Of a DNA stretch of 64,000 nucleotides, positions 23,997 to 33,617 are shown in pieces. A model generated the notes under the pieces. It did not search any database, was not told the origin of the DNA, and was given only the letters and a program-made list of their open reading frames with translations. The stretch covers positions 23,582,501 to 23,646,500 of the forward strand of contig CM075344.1 in assembly GCA_037693485.1 (NCBI GenBank). Reading direction: 5' to 3'. Numbering within the stretch: position 1 is the first letter of the stretch; each line of letters begins with the position of its first letter. The DNA comes from Kitagawia praeruptora. Taxonomy: Eukaryota; Streptophyta; Magnoliopsida; Apiales; Apiaceae. Position numbers and translations under genes: made by a program.

Positions 23997-24320
23997 TCTA
24001 TACTATACTATAATAAGTAAAATAAATAAAAATAAATTTAATTAATATTTTATCTACCTAAAAACATTCCCGGGTAAGCAAAGATTTAGCCGAGAGTTTT
24101 GATCGTGGTTATAAACTAGGGGATAATTGGTAGTTTGGTAGTTTGATTCAACCCAATTTTTTAATATTAAAAAACATATTAAACAAATAACAAATTACAC
24201 TATAACAAATTAAAATTAATATTTATAATATTAAAATTAATATTTATAATATTATATTACACTATAAACAAATTACAAAAAATTAAAAACAACCCGTGCT
24301 TTACACGGATTATAAGCTAG
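23997..24320 (+). mobile_element. Short Helitron, 3' end clear
   Basis: The right end reads CAACCCGTGCTTTACACGGA then ttataagCTAG followed by T: a GC hairpin about 10 bases before CTAG, the Helitron 3' signature. A candidate 5' end TCTATACTATACTATAATAA follows an A at 23996. The similar phrase at about 23905 and a repeated ctaggggataattggtagtttgg block (23925 and 24115) make the 5' boundary uncertain. Confidence 0.6.
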
Positions 24321-24724
24321 TTAAATATTAATAAACCGGAGGCCAAGAAAACAAGTACGTAAAAGATTAAGGGGGAGTCACGTGAGCACGTGACGGGACA
24401 GAGATTGGGTGCATCGATTTTCATAAAGAAAGGAGCTGCTTCCCTCTCAACAAGCCTGTTTTGCTCACTTTTTTTTTCAAATTTTTTTAAATTTATTTTC
24501 GAATAAAAATTTCATATTTTGATAATTTTTTTACACAAATATTTGATATATGTTTGATATTCTATAAATTGTAAAAAAAAAAAGTTTTTTAGGAAAAAGT
24601 TAAAAATATCTAATTTTGTCTTAAAATAAATTCACTTATTCTGAAAATAAAAATAAGTTCTCCCGAAATGTAGCAGGTATACATAATTGATAATACATTA
24701 GGAATGTAGCACATATTTTAAAAT

Positions 24725-24916
24725 GAGAAAAATGGCCCTGAGATGATCTCAGGGACCTTATCTGAGGTTAGACTGATTTCAGTATAAATATTGGATGGCA
24801 ATTTTGTAATAATAAAAATCACCTTCCTGAATTTACAAAAATAACCTCCACTTATAACCTATTTTGTCTTAACCTCAGGGTTCTTACCTGAGGATGACCT
24901 CAGGGCCAGTGAACTC
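24725..24916. mobile_element. Mutator-like MITE, 9-bp TSD
   Basis: 9-bp TSD TTTTAAAAT (24716-24724 and 24917-24925). Inverted ends start GAG and share TGGCCCTGAG and CCTGAGGTTA-type motifs over about 50 bp. 192 bp, non-coding. Confidence 0.8.
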
Positions 24917-26229
24917 TTTTAAAATCTCTAAAAAATATAATTTTAAAATTTATTTTTAGATCTTTTTTTCTAAATAAAAATTTAAATAATGAGTAAGAAG
25001 GACGGAATAGATTTTATAAAATTTGAATCGAGTTAATTCAAATTTGATCAGGTAAAGTTGGATTAAACTCTCAAATTCAAAAGGGAGTTCGAAATTCAAA
25101 AAATATTAAGAAGTCTTGAAGCGAATGAATTAGAAAGAACGACCGAGTAAGGAAATGATACGACTCTTTCTTTCACAATATTATAAACTAGGTGGACAAA
25201 CCGCGCTTCGCGCGGTTGCAGGAAATGTTTTTTAAAAATATTTGAATAACGTCACTGTAATATTATCATAAATTTTCTCGAAGTGAGATGCTGAGCATAT
25301 TTTCACAAGATATTCTAAAAGCATAGAGTAAGCTCATTTTGATTATAACCTTATTCAAAATAATCTGGTACGGCTCTAATGCACCCTCAGGAGCTGTAGT
25401 GGACAGTTAAGCATACGATCAATATGAGGACAATGGCTACACCTTAATTGTACAAGTATCTAAATTTTATATGATGCTTCAGTGCATGCTCGACGTTATC
25501 CATAATTTATTCATCAAGTCATTGCATACACTGCACAATAAACTACCACAGAGGCCATCTAATTATGGGTGCAAGATTTGAGTAGATGTCTGAAATTTGA
25601 CCTTTGCTCTAATTATAAAAAAATTATAAAAGGGATGGTATGGGAGTATAGCTGGCATTAGAGTCTAGCACATCATTTCAATGTAAAGGCAAGAATGTGG
25701 AGGGCCTTTGACAGACTCTTCAGTCAAGTACATATATCCAATCAAAGCTTTCCATGTCTATAAGTGCCACAAGATGTCCAGGAACAATAAATCTACACAA
25801 AATGTCAATAAGAACTGTCATAACTAAAAAAATGGTTTTAAAATGAGTTGTTTGGGTGATTAAACCTAGCTTGGAAAATGAAATTTCTGACCAACATCAG
25901 CAGTAAGCATTAAATCTAATACAAACAACAAATCGATATTACTCGTCTTGCACACGCTATCGGAGCTTAGATATGTTCTTCCTTCTCCTGGTATCATGTT
26001 CATTAGAAAGTCATTCAATTCATGGACTGTTTCATCCCGTGTCTTTTATGTCTGCTGAGCAAAGTTTTGACAGGAGCTCCCATGTATACATCAATTAATC
26101 TACGCTCCGATCTCAAATTTAGGATATGTATGCAAGTTACTTACTATTAGCAATACCCAACTTTCATCTAGAATTAAACCAAATGAAAGAAGCATAATCC
26201 AAGAGATATATCCGAGAGAGTGGTCATGT

Positions 26230-26642
26230 CGTCAGCGCGCTTCCGAAGCATGGGCAAATCTCGGTTGTTGCCATTGAAAACAGCTTTTGATTGCTAGCAA
26301 GTGCCTGTATTGTCAGGTATTTATCGCAACCTTGACATTCCTGAGACTGTAGACCAGCCCCTCGCTCACACGGTGCTTGAATCGAGGCACCAAATGCTTA
26401 CGGATAGCATCATGCATAAGGTTCTCCTGGAATCAACACAAAATCTCATATAACAAATTAAACACTAAAAGTAGCATAGGTTATCGGAGGGTAGTTAAGG
26501 AGTTAGTACCTTTTCATCAACCCGTATCACCAATCAAGATGTTATCCTTTGTATTGACGGCTTCCCATAGCCTGCAAACGCGTACCCTAATCAACCAATC
26601 CTCCGCATCACCCTCAATATTGGAAAGATAAGAGAACTCCAT
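26230..26642 (-). pseudogene. RPA1-like (replication protein A large subunit) fragment
   Basis: From an ATG at 26642 the minus strand reads MEFSYLSN, then EDWLIRVRVCRLWEAVNTKD, like the first OB-fold region of plant RPA70-like proteins often carried by Helitrons. An apparent intron (starting gtactaact, ending ttccag) precedes ENLMHDAIRKHLVPRFKHRV followed by SEGLVYSLRNVKVAINT. Stops (TGA after AINT, another after GDTG) break the frame. The continuing reading ASNQKLFSMATTEI in a shifted frame still fits. RPA binds single-stranded DNA. Here it is a decayed passenger or accessory gene. Confidence 0.75.
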
Positions 26643-27501
26643 AGCCACATCACTTTAGAGTAAAACAAATATTACCACCAATTCGCTAGAAAACATATCA
26701 TTATCAACATATCATCACCAACATGTTTGGAAAAAGTTATAAACCACAAAACAAAATCTGTAAAGCCACCTATTGCCAAATCAACATAACCAAATAAAAC
26801 TACTATAAACTCTTACCCATGCCCTTAGTGATTCACCACGGACTTAACAAATTGATATAGCACAAGATAACTAACAATTCATAATCAAATAAAAATTGCA
26901 ATAACAAACAAATTGATATAGTGTTTCCCCACTGACTACGAACTTATAATAAAAAACAAATTGATACAGCACAAGATAACTAACAATCCATAATCATATA
27001 AAAATGCAATAACAAACAAATTGGTATAGCAAAAGATAACTAACAATCCATAAGCAAATAAAAATGCATTGAAATGAACGTATCCATCATATCAATGGAT
27101 GCCCATTTTTTGTTGAGTTGTATAAATGAACAAATAAGCAGAATAGTACCCTTTTATGAGCCTGCCTCATGCAACAATCTAGTGAACTCTAACCAATGGC
27201 ATGGTGTCACTACACAGCAACTAAATCAGTATTGTTGAGTTGTATAAATGAACAAATAAGCAGAATAGTATCCTTTTATGAGCCTGCCTCATGCAAGAAT
27301 CTATTGAACTCCAACCAATGGCATGGTGTCACTACACAGCAACTAAATCAGTACTGGGAATTTTTGAGTTTTGACCCAACTACGTGGAAAGAAAGCTCAC
27401 TTTTAAAATTAGAAAGCATCGAATGTATGTCAAAATCAATTAATTAATGCAGTACACGTGTAGATCTTATATGCCAAGGTATTTTACTCGAGTTAACATA
27501 C

Positions 27502-27820
27502 CAACTGCAGGCATTCCATTTTGAGCATACAGTGATGACTTGTTTCCTGCTTCAGATAATTGGATGAATTGCTCATATTGCGCTTCCATGGTCATCAATT
27601 CTTCGTCAGCACCAAGATCAATGATATCCGGAAGTAGATGAACAATATCAGCCAAATCATCACCCTGTTGCTGGCTGACCCAGTAGTCATGAAACCATGT
27701 TGAGGTTGTCACCAACTGCCACCATTCTGGTGAGAAGTCTCTCTACTTGACGAACTGCAACTGGAACAAAGAGTGGTGCATTTGGTTTAACAAAGACCAT
27801 CCTCTAAAAACCAATGCCAT
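27502..27820 (-). pseudogene. ERD15-like (PAM2-motif) gene fragment captured by the Helitron
   Basis: From an ATG at 27820 the minus strand gives MALV, then with a one-base shift SLLNPNAPLFVPVAVRQVE. This is the PAM2 motif (binds the MLLE domain of poly(A)-binding protein) found at the start of plant ERD15 proteins. After a one-base insertion it reads DFSPEWWQLVTTSTWFHDYW, then VSQQQGDD, IVHLLPDIIDL and EEQFIQLSE-like acidic sequence, as in ERD15. The exon appears to end at 27502 before GTATGT. At least two single-base frameshifts make it non-functional. ERD15 proteins are small acidic regulators of stress and abscisic-acid responses. Confidence 0.78.
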
Positions 27821-28621
27821 CTTAATGTAGGCTTGAATTTGTTGATTAGTCGTTTACCCTAATAAAAAGCACATAAGTGTTAAAAGAACCTACAGTGTCA
27901 ATAAACTTCATTCAAATACCACGTTATGTTGCAAATATAGGTATAACTCTGCTTAGCAATCAATATGTAAAGATACAAGATTCAAATAAAAATAACAGTC
28001 AACGTGTAGAACTGCAAAAATCATCAAATTCGACTCTGTATACAAACTCAAAAAAAAAGAATCAGATACATACTTCCACACTTAGAACTACAACATGATG
28101 TTCATGATCATTACTGTAAAGTCACATCTTAGTGCCAATTTAATCAATCAATATAGCATTTATAATTTCTGACTCATAAAGTCTATCAAGTATGATAATA
28201 GAAAGTAGAATCTTCATATACAAAAAATCTTCGACATAAATAATTAAGATTTCAGGGAAAAGAATTTGGCAAGTAAACAAAAGGGAAAATGTTTGTTAAA
28301 GGCAGAGCAATATTAATAGAGATTCAACCAGCGATCGGATTACAAATCAATCTTACAGCCAGACGATCAAACATTCCGAGCAACACAAAAATTCATTCAT
28401 TCAAACCACAAAAGTCAACACGATCATCTGTCTCAGTAATAGATCTGATCATCATAATATTCATTCAAACATTAACAACATAATATTAAGAAACACTATA
28501 AAAATTCACTACATAAATAAGCTACAAAGTCAAATAAGATGAAGCAAATCATGAGAAAAATAGAAATCTAATGCCACTAAAGTTTGACAGAATCTAAAAC
28601 TTTAAAAGTAATAAAATTAAC

Positions 28622-29200
28622 CTGCACAAGAACTTTTTCACCAGAGTTTTGCTTCACTGCTATCATGAATTCATGCTGAAGGTCGGCATACTCCTGGAAA
28701 GAAGCCCAACAATCAAAGCAATAGATGGGTTGATTATACGGAGATGGCAATCCTCTTTGTCCCCGTAATTTTCAATTATTTGCATTACCTTCCCAGTTGT
28801 CCTTCTTTGTTTAAGCCTGATGTAAAATTCATTATTCAATAACAACTCATTGTTGGTACCGACATCAATAGTTATAGGCAAGCACATGACAGGAAACAAA
28901 AAAATAATAGCCCAGTTAAAACTCATAAAAGGGATCAGCATATATCATTTATATCAAAAAAAGGATTAAAACCATAGTTTTCCAAAAGTATGCAAAAGAT
29001 ACATTAAGAATTAAGTTTGTGTGAGGTTATATACCTATTTCCTGTAGAAACAAAACAAAAAGGAATAGTAAGGTTGAATGCTCCAAACAAACGAATTAGA
29101 TGCAAACGAATTAGATGCAAGAGTGGACCATATTATCTTTTCGACATTGTCGTGAATTTACCAGGCCAATTTTTCAACACCTCGAGAATCTTTCCCCTAC
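28622..29200 (-). pseudogene. NADP-dependent malic enzyme fragment (three exons) captured by the Helitron
   Basis: Minus-strand exon-like pieces, in gene order: GKILEVLKNWP (about 29161-29198); CLPITIDVGTNNELLLNNEF then YIRLKQRRTTGK (28789-28884); and EYADLQHEFMIAVKQNSGEK then VLVQ (28622-28693). The last two are separated by a 95-bp sequence that starts GTAATG and ends TTTCCAG, an intact-looking intron, and another GT follows VLVQ. These match consecutive conserved parts of plant NADP-malic enzyme, which decarboxylates malate to pyruvate. The exon normally between the first two (VIVVTDGERILGLGDLG region) is missing. Retained introns show the capture came from DNA, not mRNA. Confidence 0.82.
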
Positions 29201-29520
29201 TAAATGCTTTATTGGGATATCTACACCCAATTAGAACATGAACACACCAATCCAAAAAACAGGTTTTGAACCACGTTGCTAGAATTATCCCAAACGATTT
29301 ATATACATTCGGTTGGATCAGGTTTAGGAGATAAAAGGACAAAAATTGAATATAAATGAGTGTCTCGTCACATTTCAATAACTGCTGGAGTGGAATTGAG
29401 AGAGAGAGAGAGAGAGAGGGGTGTAAATATGCGAATGGTAGGAAAAGAGGATTTTGAGATTACTCTGTTTTGAGAAAGCCACGTCAAAAGCCCGAGATTT
29501 TCCTTTATATATATATAAGA

Positions 29521-29959
29521 TATATAAGATGGGTTAATTATCTTGATGATCATTGAAGTTAGTCTAATATATATTAAGATAATAATTGAATTGAAATTCG
29601 ATTTAAGTAGGTAACTAATTTGTATCAATTGTACAATATGTTAATTTGTCTCAAATTTTTAAACAAATTTACTGACCTGGTACACATTCTATCTACGTGG
29701 TTAACGTCCGTTTGTGTAACTATTTGTGTAACTATCATTACTTAACTCTAAGTTCAACTAAATTATCATTTAAAATTAATAAAATCTGAATAAAAAATTA
29801 AAAAAACTTTACAAACTGTACACTTAATACAGACCAACTTGAGTCGAATTTTAGTTCAGTGACCATCTTGATATATTAGGCTGACTTCAATGACCATCAT
29901 GATATTTAACCCTATCATAAACAGATGTAAGTTGAGTTTTGGTTAGCAAAAAAAAAAAA
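29521..29959. other. Spacer between Helitron and MITE
   Basis: AT-rich. A gttagtctaatatat ... ttgatgatcattgaag phrase (about 29543-29575) recurs inverted at about 29865-29900, so an old inverted-repeat element may be present. No gene was seen. Confidence 0.4.
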
Positions 29960-30563
29960 GAGTTAATTGCAAAAAAGTGGTCAAATTTTACACTCATTTT
30001 CAAAAAAGTGGCCAGATTTTCAATTTTGCAAAATGGTGGCTAGACTTGCCTTTTTCCTTTCAAAAAAATGTCTGGAGATGATTTTCAGCTTATTTGGCAG
30101 GGGTAAAATGGGAAAATATGTTATTTAACTAAAAAAAATGCTAAAACCCCCAAAAATTAACCAAAAAATCCCCAAATTAATATGTGTCACCATATAATTG
30201 GTTATATTCGTAATAATAATAATAATGGCCCCCCATGCATGCACAAAAATTGACTAATTAAATCTTGATACCTCAAATTTGTGGATTTTGTGGTGAATTT
30301 ATGTGCATACATAGGGAACATTATTATTATTACGAATATAATCAATCATATGGTGACACATATTAATTTGAGAATTTTTGTGGACAATTTTTAGGATTTC
30401 TAGAATTTTTTTCCCATTTTACCCCTACTAAAAACCTGAAAATCGCCTACAGCCACCTTTTTGAAAGGAAAAATGCAAGTCTGGCCACCATTTTGCAAAA
30501 TTGAAAATCCGACTACTTTTTTGAAAATGAGTGTAAAATCTGTACACCACTTTGAAGTTTACT
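29960..30563. mobile_element. Mutator-like MITE family A, copy 1
   Basis: Inverted terminal regions of about 150 bp carry TTTTACACTCATTTTCAAAA, CCAGATTTTCAATTTTGC and GGTAAAATGGGAAAA-type blocks. The flanks are runs of nine A (29951-29959 and 30564-30572), compatible with a 9-bp TSD. The better-bounded sister copy at 59856 sets the termini. 604 bp, non-coding. Confidence 0.75.
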
Positions 30564-30572
30564 AAAAAAAAA

Positions 30573-31153
30573 TTTAGTAAGTTGAGTTTATCCAAATGTT
30601 AAGTGAATTTTATATAGACCTGATTCATTTGATTTCAAATTTGAATAACCTCAACGATTCCAAAAAGAAAAGTTAAGTCATTTTATTTTTAATTTTTTAA
30701 TTATATTTCATATAAAAAAATAAATATATATATTTTGTGATATTTTTTTAATTCAATATAAGATAATTCTCTCTAGAGTGCCATACTTTTTTCTTTTTTC
30801 TTTTTTTGAAAAAGGATACTAGAGTACCACCCCTATTAATCCCTCTCATTTCTTTACGATTTCTATTTTGGGACGTAGCTCTCATTTCTTTACATACCAT
30901 AATTAGTAACTTTTAACAATAAAATACATTATTACATCCACTACTTCATTCCACTTTTGCAACACTTTACACTATTACACCCACTATTTCACTTATTTTA
31001 ACAATAAAATCACTATTACATCCACTACTTCATTTATTTTAACAATAAAATCACTATTACACTCACTATTTCACTTATTTTAATCATTATGCTTGATTTC
31101 CGTGAAAAAAATCCAACATAAAGAACCACTAAGGAGTAATGTATTGTTATGTA
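30573..31153. other. Spacer with an eroded Stowaway-like segment
   Basis: From about 30835, ccctctcatttctttacgat and ctattttgggacgt match the inside of the Stowaway at 57991. A short unit (cactattacacccactatttcacttattttaacaataaaat) is repeated about three times at 30970-31090. Clean termini are missing. Confidence 0.5.
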
Positions 31154-31409
31154 CTCCCTCTGTCCCTCCTATTTCTTAACATAAAAAATTGCGTGTATAA
31201 CAAGAATTTTAAGGTGCATTTTAAAAATAGTTCTACAACTTATTTATGATATTTTCTTTTTTCCTATAAAGATAGCATTGTTCTATTTTTATATATATAA
31301 AAAAAAGAAAATATCAAAAATAACTTACGGAACTATCCTTAAAATGCACATTAAAATCCGTGTCGGAAACTGGTTCGCAAACGTTAACAATTCGAAGGGA
31401 CGGATGGAG
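31154..31409. mobile_element. Stowaway MITE
   Basis: Starts CTCCCTCTGTCCCTCC after TA (31152-31153) and ends AAGGGACGGATGGAG. The arms pair through ttaaggtgcattttaa-type sequence as in the copy at 16744. The right TA is eroded. Confidence 0.78.
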
Positions 31410-31471
31410 CAGTAATTGAGTTACTACATTATTTGGGATGGAGGATTTAAAAAAAGAGCCTACAAATTCAC

Positions 31472-33077
31472 GGGTTATTAACATATTGGCCCTCAAAATT
31501 TGGTCAAATGTACACATAAACCCTTAAAGTAAAAAAACGTACATTCCTGCCCTTGAAGTATGTCCTTTGTACATATCGGCCACTTCCACGATCAAATCGG
31601 GCAGAATTTAAATATCGCCGATGAAGTAGAGGGGTAATATCGGAAACTATGCGTTGATGTGTACAAATTTACATACTTTAAGGTTGATATGTACAAATGT
31701 ACATAATTCAAGTGTTAATGTGTACAATGTGCATACTTTAAATGTGTATTAATTATTGCTAAATTATGTTTAAAATTAAAAGTTAACGTATTTTAATTAG
31801 AAAAAAAATATTATTGATTAGAAAATATGATATTTTAGGTATAAAAGGTAGTCGCATCAATTAAAACTAAACATCTGTGATTAAAAAAAAATCAATCGGC
31901 TATTTATCATTAATTATATTATTGTATTATTTATTTTAATAATTAGGATGATCGTGCTGAAAACCGAACCGACAAACTTTCAATGCACGTGCGATGCACG
32001 AGTTTCTTTTAATATTACAATTATGTTTTTATATAATCATTATTTTTATTTTTAATTTAATATACTCATGTTTATGGATTATACAAATGTTTCCTTATTA
32101 TAAACAACGTGTACGGAGTTTTAATATATTTTATTAATAATTGGAAAATATGGTGTTATATTTCGGATATATATTAATGATTATAATATTCGTTTTAAAT
32201 CAAAAAGATGTTTACGGATTATACTAATGTTTCCTTATTATAAACAACATGTACGGAGTTTTAATATATTTTATTAATAATTGGAAAATATGGTGTGATA
32301 TTTTTGATATACATTAATGATTGTAAGAATATTAGTTTTGAATTAAAAAGATAACGTTTTAATTAGAAAGAAAATATTAATGATCAGAAGATATGATATT
32401 ATTGATGTTTTTATGTGTTTTAATAATATTGAAAATAATTTAATAATTAAAAAGATATGGTATTATTGATGTTTTTAGGTGTTTTTAGGATATATATTAA
32501 TGATTGTAATATTAATGATTACCATCATGTTATTATTTATTTTAATAATTTGGATAACCAAAAAGAAAACCATATTATTTATTTTAATAATTAGAATAAC
32601 CAAATCGACAAACTTTCAATGTTTAACCAAACCGAAAATCATATTATTTATTTTCATAGTATAGATTAGATATAAAATAAAGTGTATTTAATATGCGTTT
32701 AATAGTTATAATTAATGATTAATTAAAAATACTATTAAATGTAATAAAATTATTTTTAATAAAAAATCAAAAATGTGAAAATCAAGATTTTTTTTTGAAG
32801 TTTCTGAGTTAATGCACATTGTACAGATTAACACTTGAATTATGTACATTTGTACACATCAACCCTTAAATTAAGTACATTTGTACACATCAACACATAG
32901 TTTCCGATATTACCCCTTTACTTAACTGGCGATATTTAAATTCTGGCCGATTTGATCATGAAAGTGGTTAATATGTACAAATGACATATTTTAAGGACAA
33001 AAATGTATGTTTTTTTTACTTTAAGGGTTTATGTGTAGATTTGACCAAAATTCGAGGACCAATGTACTTAATAACCC
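31472..33077. mobile_element. Mutator-like element with about 280-bp terminal inverted repeats
   Basis: Perfect 9-bp TSD CAAATTCAC (31463-31471 and 33078-33086). The arms start GGGTTATTAA and share TTTGGTCAAAT, ACACATAAACCC, CGATATTTAAATTC and ATGTACACATCAAC-type blocks for about 280 bp. The interior includes a diverged tandem duplication (about 32069-32209 and 32210-32340) and a Helitron-type hairpin (about 31980-32000). No transposase was seen. 1606 bp. Confidence 0.87.
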
Positions 33078-33617
33078 CAAATTCACACCATCAAGAAAAG
33101 AATACCTAAAAAGATATGAGAAAACTTTATTCATTTCATAATTTTAGTGACTGAATATTTGAATATGATTTCGTGTCTTGTGACAAGGGCATGCATTTAA
33201 ACTAAATCGTTATTCACTTTCAGGAACAAATTTGATACCTCTAATATTTTAGACAAGAAAACGTATACTTCAAAACCTGCTGTTAGTTGGTTAACTGGTC
33301 TGTGTTGGTTCTCTGGCCTTTTAATCCCACAGAGATGCTAAACAAAAATACTAAAACTAACCGACAAATCCACCGTCTGCTTTTTTACTTTCCACATCCA
33401 CTAATCATGGGATAAAAAAATTAGCAAAAAAGAAAAAAAAATCATGGGATAAAAAAGTGATGTGAAAGCACTGTATACACCATATACATAGATTCCTTTT
33501 GTTTCCTCTCAATTCAAAAAAGCATTCGGTTTAGCACCCCCTCCCACTTCAAAAGATAAATTTCCCTTTATTTTTCAATTCACAAACCAAAGTTTGCTTT
33601 TCACCTTATAGAGCAGA

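Larger units (their letters stand above)
25188..29520 (-). mobile_element. Helitron carrying an RPA1-like relic and captured host-gene fragments
   Basis: Read on the minus strand, the 5' end is TCTTATATATATATAAAGGA (from 29520) after an A. The 3' end is a hairpin CCGCGCGAAGCGCGG followed by TTTGTCCACCTAG (ending 25188), then T. This gives TC...CTAG inserted between A and T, the Helitron rule. From 5' to 3' it holds an NADP-malic enzyme fragment, an ERD15-like fragment and an RPA1-like fragment, all on the same strand. No Rep/helicase domain was seen. A second possible TC start ten bases further right makes the 5' end uncertain by that much. The rest (25214-26230, 26650-27460) is non-coding as far as I can see. 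Confidence 0.78.

Noticed and set aside
27196..27447. Plus-strand 83-codon frame with a repeated phrase
   Set aside because: It lies inside the Helitron. It is a tandem duplication of about 120 bases (27111-27230 and 27231-27350) read in frame, with no domain.
29400..29420. (GA)n run as a regulatory element
   Set aside because: A simple repeat close to the Helitron 5' end. Nothing ties it to a gene.
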